DNA from: AP-15 sp963712825
Lineage (GTDB): Bacteria > Pseudomonadota > Alphaproteobacteria > ATCC43930 > CGMCC-115725
Length of the DNA stretch: 64,000 nucleotides
Direction: 5' to 3'
Assembly: GCA_963712825.1 (NCBI GenBank)
Contig: CAVQJP010000002.1
Location: 535,089-599,088, forward strand
Shown here: in pieces, positions 34,831 to 46,907 of the stretch
How the letters are laid out: each line of letters begins with the position of its first letter
How positions within the stretch are numbered: the stretch's first letter is position 1
Notes under the pieces: model-generated
What the model was told of the DNA's origin: nothing
The model's input: the letters and a program-made list of their open reading frames with translations, nothing else
Database searches by the model: none
Program-made: the position numbers and the translations under genes

Positions 34831-35781
34831 TTGCGCGGCCGCACCGTCATCCTGTTTGCGCTGGCGCTGCTGCTCGCCGGCGGCACCGCGATGCTGATGC
34901 GCTCCTGGCTGGCGCACCGCCCGACGGTGGTCGCCGCCGCGGCTGCGCCGCCGCCGCAGGCACCGCAAAAGTCGATCCTCGTCGCCCGCGCTGCAATCGC
35001 GCGCGGGCAGATCTTGAAGCCCGGGGATCTCGCATGGCGCCCGTGGCCCCGTTCCGCGATTAGCGGCGAATTTGTCGTCTCCGGCGCGGAGCCGCAGAAA
35101 TCCTTTGCCGGCTGGGTCGCGCGCGAGCCGTTTGTCGCCGGCGAGCCGATCCTCAAAGCCAAGATACTGGCTCCCGGCGACCGCGGCTTTCTCGCCGTCG
35201 TGCTGAAGCCCGGAATGCGCGCCGTCTCGGTCGCGGTCGATCAGATCGCCGATGTTTCAGGCTTTATTTTCCCCGGCGACCGGGTCGATCTCCTGGTCAC
35301 TCTGTCGTTGCCGAACCAAGCCGCCAACGGCAACGGCTATCAGCACAAGGCGGCCGAGACCGTGCTGCGCGACATCCGGGTGCTAGCGATCGATCAGCGG
35401 CTCGACAGCAAGGACGGCCAGCCGGTTGTCGCCCGTACCGTGACGCTCGAAGTGACGCCGAAAGAAAGCGAGGTCGTGACGGTTGCGGCCGACATTGGCA
35501 AGCTCGCGCTCAGCCTGCGCAGCCTCGTCCCGGCGGCCGGCTCGCCGGGCGTGATTGCGCTGGCCGGCTCGCCCATTCCCATTACCTCTGATCCATCGGC
35601 CGATTCGCTCGCGGACTCAATCGACGGGCGTGGCCAGGAAAGCTTTACGCTCGACAGCCAAGTCAGCCGGCTTTTGCCAAAACCCATCGAAATTAAGCAT
35701 AACTCCGGCGATGGTAAGGTGACCATATTGCGCGGGAATGGAAATTCGGGCACATCCATCGGATCGCAACCAGGCAGTTGA
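34831..35781 (+). CDS. cpaB: Flp pilus assembly protein CpaB/RcpC
   Basis: 316 residues, starting at TTG with a GAGAGGGAAG ribosome site. An N-terminal membrane anchor (VILFALALLLAGGTAMLM) is followed by a SAF domain (LVARAAIARGQILKPGDLAW.P) and the RcpC domain (GMRAVSVAVDQIADVSGFIFPG-like, in two parts: MRAVSVAVDQIADVSGF and PGDRVDLLVT). The protein associates with the outer-membrane secretin. It is 9 bp from cpaA and abuts cpaC. Confidence 0.9.
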   Translation: MRGRTVILFALALLLAGGTAMLMRSWLAHRPTVVAAAAAPPPQAPQKSILVARAAIARGQILKPGDLAWRPWPRSAISGEFVVSGAEPQKSFAGWVAREPFVAGEPILKAKILAPGDRGFLAVVLKPGMRAVSVAVDQIADVSGFIFPGDRVDLLVTLSLPNQAANGNGYQHKAAETVLRDIRVLAIDQRLDSKDGQPVVARTVTLEVTPKESEVVTVAADIGKLALSLRSLVPAAGSPGVIALAGSPIPITSDPSADSLADSIDGRGQESFTLDSQVSRLLPKPIEIKHNSGDGKVTILRGNGNSGTSIGSQPGS

Positions 35782-35789
35782 GGTCTGTG

Positions 35790-37238
35790 ATGCATCCGTT
35801 GCCGCGCCTCGCTTTCGCCGGAGCAATTCTGTGGTTTGGTTTGGCCGCGGTCGGGATGGCGGGGCCGGCCGCCGCGGCGGGCGCCGAAGCCGACCCGAGC
35901 ACCGTCGCTCCGGGTGCGCGAGACCACACGCCGCCGGCCGGCGGGGCCGTGCAGATCCCGGCTAATGGCCGGCCGATCCTGCTCCAGACCGGAAAGGGGA
36001 CGCTGATCCGGCTGGCGCGGCCAGCGAGCACGGTGTTTGTCGCGAACCCCGAGGTCGCCGACGTCCAGGTCAAATCGCCCGAGCTCGTCTACGTCACCGC
36101 GAAGTCGCCGGGTGCCACGGTGATCTACGCCGTCGACGCCGACGACAACGTGCTGCTGAACGCGCCGGTCCGCGTCGATCTCGACCTCTCGCCGCTGCGC
36201 CAATCCCTGCGCCAGCTGGTGCCGGGCAACGGGATTTCGGTCGAGCAGGTCGATTCGAACGTCGTGCTCTCAGGCACCGTCGCTGACGCCGGCCAAGCCG
36301 AGAAGGTCCATACGCTTGCCCTTGCTGCTTCTGATCAGTTCAAAGGCACCAAGGTCATCAATCGGCTGTCCGTTGCGACCCCGAACCAGGTCGATTTGCA
36401 CGTTCGCTTCGCCGAAGTCGATCGCACCATCCTGAAGCAAATCGGCGTCGACTGGAGCAGACTGGGCAGAACAGTCAGTTTCAACACGGTCAGCAACCAG
36501 GGCCTGACTATACCGACTAATCAAATCTCGATCGGAATGCTTTCGAACGTGATGGCTACGATCGACGCCCTCGCCACCGAAGGCTTCGTTACTGTATTGG
36601 CTGAACCAAACCTGACTGCGGTTTCGGGCCAGACGGCGAGCTTTCTCGCAGGCGGCGAGTTCCCTTATCCGGCGGCGCAACCCGGATCGGTAGGAAACAC
36701 CGCGGTCATCACCGTCCAGTTCCAGCAATTCGGCGTCCAGCTGGCATTCACCCCGACGATCATCGACGCCAATCACCTCAGTCTTAGGGTCCGGCCCGAG
36801 GTTAGCCAGTTGGATTTCGCCGACGCAGTGACGATCAGCGGCTCTCTTGTCCCCGCGCTGACGGTAGACAGCGCCGAAACCACCGTCGAACTCGCCAGCG
36901 GGCAAAGCTTTGCGCTCGCCGGGTTACTTATGCACAACACTAGCCAGGATATTTCCAAGGTCCCCTGGCTCGGCGACATTCCGATCCTCGGCGCGCTGTT
37001 CCGCTCGAACAAGTTCCAGAACAAAGAGACCGAGCTGGTTGTCATCGTCACGCCCTATTTGGTGCGGCCGCCGGCGACCGCGGTCGCGTCCCCGACCGAC
37101 GGATTCCAAATCCCGCACGACGCGCAGCAGGTGCTGTGGGGCGACACCTGGCGGCGCGGGTTGCCGGCGCCGGGCCGCGGACCGCTCGATGCCGGCGGCG
37201 GCGGCTTGATCGGGCCCGCCGGCTTCCGGCTCGATTGA
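35790..37238 (+). CDS. cpaC: Flp pilus secretin CpaC/RcpA
   Basis: 482-residue outer-membrane secretin. Signal peptide at residues 1-30 (LAFAGAILWFGLAAVGMAGPAAAAGA), N0-like domain (ARPASTVFVANPEVADVQVK), a BON-type segment (VEQVDSNVVLSGTVADAGQA), and the secretin core with VLAEPNLTAVSGQTASFLAG and VPWLGDIPILGALFRSNKF. ATG 35790 has GAGG 6 bases upstream. A 340-bp gap with repeats separates it from cpaD. Confidence 0.93.
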   Translation: MHPLPRLAFAGAILWFGLAAVGMAGPAAAAGAEADPSTVAPGARDHTPPAGGAVQIPANGRPILLQTGKGTLIRLARPASTVFVANPEVADVQVKSPELVYVTAKSPGATVIYAVDADDNVLLNAPVRVDLDLSPLRQSLRQLVPGNGISVEQVDSNVVLSGTVADAGQAEKVHTLALAASDQFKGTKVINRLSVATPNQVDLHVRFAEVDRTILKQIGVDWSRLGRTVSFNTVSNQGLTIPTNQISIGMLSNVMATIDALATEGFVTVLAEPNLTAVSGQTASFLAGGEFPYPAAQPGSVGNTAVITVQFQQFGVQLAFTPTIIDANHLSLRVRPEVSQLDFADAVTISGSLVPALTVDSAETTVELASGQSFALAGLLMHNTSQDISKVPWLGDIPILGALFRSNKFQNKETELVVIVTPYLVRPPATAVASPTDGFQIPHDAQQVLWGDTWRRGLPAPGRGPLDAGGGGLIGPAGFRLD

Positions 37239-37351
37239 AAGGGGACGAGCGATGACGCGGATAGGTCCGAGATCTTACCGTCGCCCCAGCGAAAGCGGCT
37301 GCAATCCAATCGGCGTCGAGTGGTCGCCCTCGCAACAAACCCGTTCTTCCG

Positions 37352-37407
37352 CCTTCCCGTGGGCTTTCAGCCCACGGACTTGGTCCGTGGGGAAGGCCGG
37401 GACCCAC
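37352..37407 (-). repeat. Compound hairpin plus dispersed repeat copy
   Basis: CCGTGGGC/GCCCACGG and CCACGGAC/GTCCGTGG form two adjacent 8-bp stems, enclosed by CCTTCCC and GGGAAGG. The 3' part, read on the minus strand, is GTGGGTCCCGGCCTTCC (37391-37407), a copy of the dispersed repeat. Confidence 0.65.
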
Positions 37408-37474
37408 AGCGGTCGTAAATTCCGCGTTTCCCCTCATGCTGTAATCCAATTGACGTTGGTTCAACAAAGCTTCT

Positions 37475-37502
37475 CGCCTTCCCGGCGAAGGCCGGGACCC
37501 AT
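37475..37502 (-). repeat. Dispersed palindromic repeat copy
   Basis: Read on the minus strand this is TGGGTCCCGGCCTTCGCC followed by GGGAAGGCG, matching the copy at 57795-57822 with few changes. It lies about 75 bases upstream of cpaD. Confidence 0.7.
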
Positions 37503-37578
37503 TCCTCCGCCGCTCCGCATTTACCTGATTTGGCGATGCTGTCGCTTTCTTCTGCTGCCCGGGCATCGGAGACGGGCC

Positions 37579-38259
37579 ATGATGCGGCATTTCTATCCGC
37601 TCGCGGTTGCGCTGACGCTTGCCGCCTGCGCGCCGGGCGCGGCCGAATACACCAAAAGCGAAGCGCCGAACCGGCTCCAGGTCGAGGGTGCGACCAGCAT
37701 GGTCGCGATTGCGTTTGCTCCGGGCAGCGCTCGCCTGGCCGCTTCCGAGGACACGCGCCTCGATCGGCTCGTGGCGGTGGGCGCGATCCGCCCGGCCGAC
37801 CGCGTCATGGTCGCCGCCTCGGGCGTACCCGGCCTCGCCGCGGCGCGAGAAGCCGCGGTGGCGAGCCGCCTGCTGCGCTGGGGTATTGTCGCCGACGCGC
37901 AGTCGCTGCCCGCTTTGCCGCCGAACCGCGCGATCGTGACCGTCGGACGCTACACCGTGACGTTGCCGCCGTGCCCGAATTGGAGCATGCCGCGCGCCAA
38001 CGACTTTACCAACGCGCCGCCGAGCAATTTCGGCTGCGCCACAGCGGTCAATCTCGGCCTGATGGTGGCGAGCCCCGCCGATCTCGTCTCTGCCCGGCAG
38101 CTTGCACCGGCCGCCGGCAAGCCGGCCGCCGCGGCGGTCGACCGCTATCTCGACGACAAGGTGCCGCCGCTGCCGACCGAAGCCAGCCTGGGACCGATCC
38201 AGGCCGGCTCGGGTGGGGCCCCGCCGAGCGGCGGGTCGTCGGGCGGGTCGAGCCAGTGA
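37579..38259 (+). CDS. cpaD: Pilus assembly lipoprotein CpaD
   Basis: 226 residues with a lipoprotein signal (PLAVALTLAAC, lipobox LAAC, Cys at about 15). The body has the CpaD look: an OmpA-like stretch (VAIAFAPGSARLAASEDTRL), VTVGRYTVTLPPCPNW and NFGCATAVNLGLMVASPADL near the C-terminus. It probably acts as the secretin's outer-membrane pilotin. The last 25 residues are Gly/Ser-rich. cpaE starts inside its stop (GTGA). Confidence 0.88.
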   Translation: MMRHFYPLAVALTLAACAPGAAEYTKSEAPNRLQVEGATSMVAIAFAPGSARLAASEDTRLDRLVAVGAIRPADRVMVAASGVPGLAAAREAAVASRLLRWGIVADAQSLPALPPNRAIVTVGRYTVTLPPCPNWSMPRANDFTNAPPSNFGCATAVNLGLMVASPADLVSARQLAPAAGKPAAAAVDRYLDDKVPPLPTEASLGPIQAGSGGAPPSGGSSGGSSQ

Positions 38260-39455
38260 AATCCTCGCCTCGACCAGTCGCGGCGCCCGAGCGCGAAGGC
38301 GTGCTCGCCGTCGTCCGCGACCAGGCGACGCTCGAACGCCTGCAAGGCGTCATCCGCGAGCTGCAGCTGGACGACGAGCTGGCGGTTGCCGAAACGCTCG
38401 ACGCCGGACTGCGGCGAATGCGCTCGGGGTTGATGCCGCGCATCCTGCTGCTCGATATTGCCGATTTGCCGGCGCCGATCACCGAGGTGGCCGCCGCGCG
38501 CGCCGCCGGCGGTGCGGGTTTGGCGCTCGTGGCCCTTGGCGCCGTCAACGATGTCGCGCTCTATCGCGACCTGTTGGCAGCGGGCGCCAACGATTACCTG
38601 ATCAAGCCGCCGACCCGCGACGCGCTCGCCGCGATCTTTGACAAAAAGGCGGCGAATGCGGCGCTGCCCGATGGCGGGCTCGGCCAGGTTGTGGTGTTTG
38701 TCGGCAGCCGCGGCGGCGTCGGCGCCACGACCACCGCGGTCGGTTGCGCCTGGCTGCTGGCCGAGGATTTCGGCGAGCGTACGGCGCTGCTCGATCTCGA
38801 CCCGCATTTCGGGACGGTCGCGCTGAAGCTCGACACCGACCCGGGCAGCGGGCTGTGCGAAGCGTTGGAGCAGCCGTCGCGGATCGACAGCCTGTTTATC
38901 GAGCGGGCGATGGTCAAGGTCACCGAGAATTTGCGCGTGCTGGCGGCCGAGGCGTCGGCGGCGCAGCACCTGATCGTCGATGCCGGTGCCATCGACATGC
39001 TGCTCTACGAGCTGCGCCGCAAATTTCCGCGGGTCGTCGTCGACCTGCCGCGCGGTGCAACCCCGGTGCAGCGCGTCGTGCTTGCCGCGGCAAGCCACGT
39101 CGTCGTGCTGTGCGACCGCACCCTTGCCGGGCTGCGCGACACGATCCGGCTGCAGACCTTGATGCGCGAGCAGGCGCCGCAGGTCCGGGTCTGGCTCGTC
39201 GAGGCCGGCGCCAGCGGCCAGCATTCGCTGATCGGCAAGAGCGAATTCGAGAAAGGCATCGGCAAAGCGCTCGATCTGGCGCTTTCGTTCGACCCGAAAT
39301 CGGCCGGCGCGGCGGTGAATGCGGGTCAGCCGCTGCCGGTGGCGGCGCCGCGCAGCCCGGTTGTGCGCGAGTTGCGGCGGCTCGCCGAGCTCGTCGCGGG
39401 TCCGGCGGCAGCGGCACCCAAGCGCCGGTTTTTCGCGATCCGCTCGCTGTGGTAG
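38256..39455 (+). CDS. cpaE: Pilus assembly ATPase-like CpaE/TadZ
   Basis: 399 residues, starting at GTG. A receiver-like domain (about 15-130, with ILLLDIADLPAP) is followed by a MinD/ParA-like domain whose P-loop reads GSRGGVGATTTAVG (about 150), lacking the signature lysine before TT, as is usual in CpaE. It positions the pilus machine at the cell pole. The start lies in the cpaD stop; the end overlaps cpaF. Confidence 0.9.
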   Translation: MKSSPRPVAAPEREGVLAVVRDQATLERLQGVIRELQLDDELAVAETLDAGLRRMRSGLMPRILLLDIADLPAPITEVAAARAAGGAGLALVALGAVNDVALYRDLLAAGANDYLIKPPTRDALAAIFDKKAANAALPDGGLGQVVVFVGSRGGVGATTTAVGCAWLLAEDFGERTALLDLDPHFGTVALKLDTDPGSGLCEALEQPSRIDSLFIERAMVKVTENLRVLAAEASAAQHLIVDAGAIDMLLYELRRKFPRVVVDLPRGATPVQRVVLAAASHVVVLCDRTLAGLRDTIRLQTLMREQAPQVRVWLVEAGASGQHSLIGKSEFEKGIGKALDLALSFDPKSAGAAVNAGQPLPVAAPRSPVVRELRRLAELVAGPAAAAPKRRFFAIRSLW

Positions 39456-41116
39456 GCTTGTCGAAGCGGCCTGAGGGCGGGAGCGCCCTTGACGCGCGCA
39501 TCGCCGAGCTGACCGCGCGCCGCGGCCTCGGTGTGTCGGCGCCGCTTCGCGCGGCCCCCGTGGCGGCCGAGGCCGATCCTGCCTCCTTTGTCTCGCACGA
39601 GGACCGCTTGCTCGCGGCGCGCGAGCAGCTGACGGCGCGCCTCAAGGCTGAGGTTCGTCCCGAGCGGCGCCAGCTGCTGAGCCGCGGCGAGCTCGCCAAG
39701 CTCGTCGACGCCGCGGTGCAGGCCTTTCTGCTGCGTCATGCGGTCGAAGCGAACGCGCTCGAACGGCGCGATCTGGTGACCGCGCTGATCCAGGAGCTGT
39801 TGAGCCCGGCGGCGCCGGAAGCGGAGCTTGACCCCGCTGCCGCGCAGCGCCGCGCCAACCGCGCGGTGATCGACGCGGCGAAGGCGCAGATCCAGCCGCT
39901 CGTCCTCGAGCACATGGATGTCGCCGCCGCCGCAGAGATGCCGCGCGCCACCTTCGAGGCGCAGCTCGCCGGCTGGGTCAAGGAGCTGCTGGCGGAAACG
40001 AAAATCCAGCTGAATTTTTCGGAGCAGCGCGATCTCGTGCAGTCGCTGATCGCCGACATGCTCGGGCTCGGTCCGATCGAGCCGCTGATGGATGACGAGA
40101 CCGTGACCGACATCATGGTCAACGGGCCGAAGCAGGTCTATGTCGAGCGCCGCGGCAAGCTCGAAATGACCGACCTGACGTTCCGCGACGATCAGCACGT
40201 CATGAACGTCGCGACCAAGATCGTGACGCGGATCGGCCGGCGGGTCGACGAATCCCGCCCGCTCGTCGACGCCCGGCTCGCCGACGGCAGCCGCGTCAAC
40301 ATCATCATCCCGCCTTTGGCGATCGACGGGCCGTCGATCTCGATCCGCAAATTCTCGAAAAAGACGATCACCCTCGACACGATGGCGCAGCAGGCGAACA
40401 TCTCGCCGGAAATGGCGACACTGCTGAAGATCGCCGCGCGCTGCCGGCTCAACATCCTGATCTCGGGCGGCACCGGCTCGGGCAAGACGACCCTGCTCAA
40501 CGCGCTCTCGCGGCTGATCGACAGCGCCGAGCGCACGGTGACGATCGAGGACGCGGCCGAATTGCAATTGCAGCAGCCGCACGTCGTACGTCTCGAAACG
40601 CGTCCGCCCAACCTCGAAGGGACCGGTGAGATCACGATGCGCGACCTGTTGCGCAACGCTTTGCGGATGCGACCCGATCGCATCATCCTCGGCGAGATCC
40701 GCGGCGCCGAGGCGCTCGACGTGCTGCAGGCGATGAATACCGGGCATGACGGCTCGATGAGCACGATCCACGCGAACCGCCCGCGCGAAGCGCTGACCCG
40801 GCTCGAAAACATGGTCGGGATGACCGGGATCAACCTGCCCTCGCATGCGGTGCGCACCCAGATCGCGGCCGCCGTCAACATGATCCTGCAAATCAGCCGC
40901 ATGCGCGACGGCGTCCGCCGCGTCGTCGATGTGATCGAAATCGTCGGCATGGAGGGTGACATCATCACCACCCAGGAGCTGTTTAGTTTTCAATATCAAG
41001 GCGAAAGCGCGGACGGACGGTTGCGCGGCGTTTTCAAGTCGAGCGGTTTGCGTCCGCACTTCCTGCCGCGGGCCGAATATTACGGGCTCGACCGGCCCCT
41101 GCTGGAAATCATTTGA
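39449..41116 (+). CDS. cpaF: Flp pilus assembly ATPase CpaF/TadA
   Basis: About 555 residues of a type II/IV secretion ATPase powering pilus extension. Visible are DLVQSLIADMLGLGPIEPLM, DIMVNGPKQVYVERRGKLE, Walker A SGGTGSGKTTLLNAL (about 338), the Asp box TIEDAAELQL, Walker B RPDRIILGEIRGAEALDVL and the His box NTGHDGSMSTIHAN. No ATG exists near the N-terminus; GTG 39449 overlaps the cpaE stop, and TTG 39458 is an alternative. Confidence 0.92.
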   Translation: MVGLSKRPEGGSALDARIAELTARRGLGVSAPLRAAPVAAEADPASFVSHEDRLLAAREQLTARLKAEVRPERRQLLSRGELAKLVDAAVQAFLLRHAVEANALERRDLVTALIQELLSPAAPEAELDPAAAQRRANRAVIDAAKAQIQPLVLEHMDVAAAAEMPRATFEAQLAGWVKELLAETKIQLNFSEQRDLVQSLIADMLGLGPIEPLMDDETVTDIMVNGPKQVYVERRGKLEMTDLTFRDDQHVMNVATKIVTRIGRRVDESRPLVDARLADGSRVNIIIPPLAIDGPSISIRKFSKKTITLDTMAQQANISPEMATLLKIAARCRLNILISGGTGSGKTTLLNALSRLIDSAERTVTIEDAAELQLQQPHVVRLETRPPNLEGTGEITMRDLLRNALRMRPDRIILGEIRGAEALDVLQAMNTGHDGSMSTIHANRPREALTRLENMVGMTGINLPSHAVRTQIAAAVNMILQISRMRDGVRRVVDVIEIVGMEGDIITTQELFSFQYQGESADGRLRGVFKSSGLRPHFLPRAEYYGLDRPLLEII

Positions 41117-41173
41117 GGGCGCCATGAGCGGGCTGTGCGCCCGGCCGGGCCTGCCCGGGAAAGCGCCACCGCC

Positions 41174-42163
41174 ATGACATTGGAGCCGGACGACCTGCTT
41201 GCTCTGTCGGCCGCGGTTGGGGCTTTGCTCGTTTTTGGCGCCGTCGCTCTCGCGATCGGGCGCTTGGCGCGGCGGCGCTACAACCGACGCCTCAAATCGA
41301 TTTACGATCGCGCCGACCAGGGCCGCGCTGCGGTCGCGGCGGCAACCCGATCGTTGACACGGCTGCCGAGCACCACCCCCAACATCGATCGCGTCGCCCG
41401 GCGCTGGCTGCCCCGCCGTGAAATCCTCGCCGCTCGCCTGGCGCGTACCGGCCGGTCGATCAGCGTTGGGCAGTACGCGCTGGCAATGCTAGGGGTGGCC
41501 GCGCTTTCTGCCGCGGCCTTGACCGGCTTTACCCCAATCGGAGTGTTGCCCGCGCTATTGGTCGGCCTCTTCCTCGGGATGGCATTGCCGCATCTGGTGG
41601 TAAGGCGAATGGGAAACCGCCGTGTCGCCGCATTCATCGACTTGTTCCCCGACGCCATCGACCTGATGGTCCGCGCCCTGCGCTCAGGTCTGCCGATCAG
41701 CGAAGCGATTGTCGGCGCCGGTCAGGAGGTCGCCGACCCGGTCGGCAGCGAATTGTCCCTGGTCGAGCACGGGATGCGCGTCGGGCGTGACCTCGAAGCC
41801 CTGCTGTGGGACATCGCCAAGCGCGTCGACACGCCCGAGTTCCGCTTTTTTATCATCGCGCTCAGCGTTCAGCGGGAAACCGGCGGCAATCTCGGCGAAA
41901 CCCTCTCCAACCTCGCCGAGGCGTTGCGCCGGCGCCGGCAAATGCGCGCCAAGGTCCGCGCCATGTCGAGCGAGACGCGGGCGACGACAATGATCCTCGG
42001 CGGCTTGCCGCTGGTGGTCATCGGCCTGTTGATGATGACCTCACCGCAGTATCTGCAGCCGCTGCTTCACGACCCCCGCGGCTACATTCTCGACGGCATA
42101 GCGGTGGCGATGCTCGTCACTGGCGTGACGATCATGAACAAGATGGCCCGGTTCGACATATGA
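41174..42163 (+). CDS. tadB: Flp pilus inner-membrane protein TadB
   Basis: 329-residue type II secretion F-domain protein. N-terminal helix (LALSAAVGALLVFGAVALAIG), then the F domain with LFPDAIDLMVRALRSGLPI and FRFFIIALSVQRETGGNL, and a C-terminal pair of helices. It forms the platform with TadC. ATG 41174 is chosen; the upstream extension to 41135 is less likely. It overlaps tadC by ATGA. Confidence 0.92.
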   Translation: MTLEPDDLLALSAAVGALLVFGAVALAIGRLARRRYNRRLKSIYDRADQGRAAVAAATRSLTRLPSTTPNIDRVARRWLPRREILAARLARTGRSISVGQYALAMLGVAALSAAALTGFTPIGVLPALLVGLFLGMALPHLVVRRMGNRRVAAFIDLFPDAIDLMVRALRSGLPISEAIVGAGQEVADPVGSELSLVEHGMRVGRDLEALLWDIAKRVDTPEFRFFIIALSVQRETGGNLGETLSNLAEALRRRRQMRAKVRAMSSETRATTMILGGLPLVVIGLLMMTSPQYLQPLLHDPRGYILDGIAVAMLVTGVTIMNKMARFDI

Positions 42164-43158
42164 AAAGCGTTCAACCGCACGATCTCGACCCTTCCGGATG
42201 GCTCCCGGCCGGCATCGGGCTCGACGACGCGATCGCGCTGCTCGCGGCAATGGCGGTGCTGACCATGTTTTTTGCTCTGTGGCAGGCGTTGCGTCCAAAG
42301 GATGCGTTTGAGCGCCGCCTTCAACACATCGTAGAACGTCGGGAGACGATGCGGCGGGCGGCGCTGGCCGCCCGCACCCGCCGGCAGTCGCGTCGGCCGG
42401 TCGGGCTGATGCGCGCCGCCGTCACGCGCCTCAATCTGCTGCGCTCGCAGCACGCCGGCGAAGCGCGTTTGCTGCTCGCCCGCGCCGGGATGCGGTCGTC
42501 CGATGCAATGGTCGTGTATCTGTTCGCCCGGCTGATCCTGCCCTCGATCTGCGCCGGCGCCGCGCTGACGAACGACCCGCTGCTGCACCTGCTGCCGCTG
42601 CCCCCCGATTTCCGCTTTGCGCCGGCGATCGGCGCCGCGCTTCTTGGCTTTTGCGCGCCCAAAATTTATCTGACCAATGCCGCCGGCAAGCGCGCCAAGC
42701 GGTTGCGGCTGGCGCTGCCGGACGGCCTCGATCTGATGGTGATCTGCGCCGAAGCCGGGCTCAGCCTCGATGCGACCCTGTTGCGGGTTTCGCGCGAGAT
42801 TGCGAGCAGCTTTCCCGAGCTCGCCGAGGAGCTCGCCATCACCGCGGCCGAGCTGACGTTTTTGCCCGACCGGCGGCTGGCCTTTGACAATCTCAACAAC
42901 CGGACCAACTCAGACGCGATCCGCGCGATCGTCAACACTTTGCATCAAACCGCGAAATTCGGCACGCCGCTGGCCCAGTCACTGCGTGTTCTGTCGGCCG
43001 AATCACGCGCTGCCCGATTGACCCGCGCCGAGGAGAAAGCCGCAAGGCTGCCGGCGATGCTGACCGTGCCGATGATCGTGTTCATCCTGCCGACCCTGTT
43101 CATCGTGCTGCTCGGTCCGGCCGCAATCAACATGATGGACACCTTCGGCAAGCACTGA
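42160..43158 (+). CDS. tadC: Flp pilus inner-membrane protein TadC
   Basis: 332-residue F-domain platform protein. LPDGLDLMVICAEAGLSLDA, AIVNTLHQTAKFGTPLAQSL and the final helix MLTVPMIVFILPTLFIVLLG are typical. It starts within the tadB stop. This is the last plus-strand gene of the operon; the expected tadE/F/G are absent and a minus-strand gene converges. Confidence 0.92.
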   Translation: MKSVQPHDLDPSGWLPAGIGLDDAIALLAAMAVLTMFFALWQALRPKDAFERRLQHIVERRETMRRAALAARTRRQSRRPVGLMRAAVTRLNLLRSQHAGEARLLLARAGMRSSDAMVVYLFARLILPSICAGAALTNDPLLHLLPLPPDFRFAPAIGAALLGFCAPKIYLTNAAGKRAKRLRLALPDGLDLMVICAEAGLSLDATLLRVSREIASSFPELAEELAITAAELTFLPDRRLAFDNLNNRTNSDAIRAIVNTLHQTAKFGTPLAQSLRVLSAESRAARLTRAEEKAARLPAMLTVPMIVFILPTLFIVLLGPAAINMMDTFGKH

Positions 43159-43188
43159 ACCAGCGTCGGCTGCCGGGAGGGGTCGGGT

Positions 43189-44073
43189 TCAAGACGCACC
43201 GGCCGTAGCCGGCGGCACGCCGGCCGACCAGATCGCCCGGTCGCGTGCTTCGGGCGGCATCTCGCGCAAGGTCTGATAATAGGCGAGGTTGTGCTCCACC
43301 GCGGCTTCGTCGAGATCGATCCGGCCGAGCCGAGCCGCTTCGTCGGTGCTGCCTTGCAGGCCGTAGATCAGCGCCAAGGTCTGCCGTTCCTGCGCCGATG
43401 CCGATGCCGCCATCGCGACCGGCTGCAGCGCGGCGATCGCATTCGGGTAATTGCCGCTCAGCGCCAGCGACAATGCGAAGTCGACGGTCAGCGCCGGGTC
43501 GCCGGGCGCCCTTTGCAGACCCCGCCGGTAGTCGAGCTGAGCCTGGCGATGCCGACCCTCGACGTCCTCGACCACGCCGAGCAGCACGAGCAGCCTGGGA
43601 TCATCCGGGCTTAGCGCCAGCGCCTGGTGCAGCGGCGCCAGCGCCAATTCGGGCCGGCCGGTTTCGATATATGCCCTGGCCAGCCCCTGCAATGCCGGCA
43701 GGCAACTCCGATCGCGGGCAAGCGCCGAGTTGTAGGCGACGATCGCCTCGTTTACCGAACGAAGCGCCAACAGAGTGTCGCCGATCGCGACAAACGGATC
43801 GGGCAGGCGCGGCTCGATTTCAGCCGCGCGCCGAAAAACCGCCACGGCGTTGCTGTAATCGCCTCCGTCGCGCGCCGCCTTGCCGATCCGCATCAGCGCT
43901 GCGTAAGACGGCGTGGCGCCGCCGCCGTCGCGGCCGTTGACGCTGAGCGGATCGAGATGCAGCGGGAACGGCTCGCAGCCCCCGAGTATCGTCAGCGCCA
44001 ACACAAGCATAAGCAACCGGCCGACGCGAGATCTTTGGGGTCTGAGCCCCTTTTTGCCCTGCAACGCGATCAT
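43189..44073 (-). CDS. tadD: TPR lipoprotein, TadD-like
   Basis: 294 residues with a lipoprotein signal (LLMLVLALTILGGC, lipobox LGGC, Cys about 33) and roughly five TPR units (residues 60-250, for example GDYSNAVAVFRRAAEIEPRLP and GRPELALAPLHQALALSPDD). In tad loci TadD is a TPR lipoprotein needed for pilus assembly. Here it is convergent with tadC and on the opposite strand, so it is not part of the cpa transcript. Confidence 0.8.
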   Translation of the reverse strand: MIALQGKKGLRPQRSRVGRLLMLVLALTILGGCEPFPLHLDPLSVNGRDGGGATPSYAALMRIGKAARDGGDYSNAVAVFRRAAEIEPRLPDPFVAIGDTLLALRSVNEAIVAYNSALARDRSCLPALQGLARAYIETGRPELALAPLHQALALSPDDPRLLVLLGVVEDVEGRHRQAQLDYRRGLQRAPGDPALTVDFALSLALSGNYPNAIAALQPVAMAASASAQERQTLALIYGLQGSTDEAARLGRIDLDEAAVEHNLAYYQTLREMPPEARDRAIWSAGVPPATAGAS

Positions 44074-44222
44074 GCCAGTCTCGCCAGCGAAAACGGCCCA
44101 GACTGGGGTTATCGCGAGATCGTCAAAAACCCGTCCGCGACCCGCCTGATCGGCTTACGGGTCAATGCATTAAGGGTGCGTCGCGGTGTTCGAAACCCGA
44201 CCGGCAATAAACGAATCGAAAA

Positions 44223-46907
<2,685 letters not shown>

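Larger units (their letters stand above)
37239..37578. other. Repeat-bearing gap between cpaC and cpaD
   Basis: 340 bases inside the otherwise compact cpa operon. It holds two copies of the dispersed repeat and a compound hairpin. An in-frame extension of cpaD through it is Arg/Ser-rich and non-coding in appearance. Confidence 0.7.

Noticed and set aside
31951..34968. 1005-codon antisense frame over yejE, yejF and cpaA
   Set aside because: Covers three recognised genes on the other strand and is Gln/Arg/Ala-rich without motifs.
37252..37578. 109-codon N-terminal extension of cpaD
   Set aside because: It reads through repeats and hairpins; the lipoprotein signal begins at ATG 37579.
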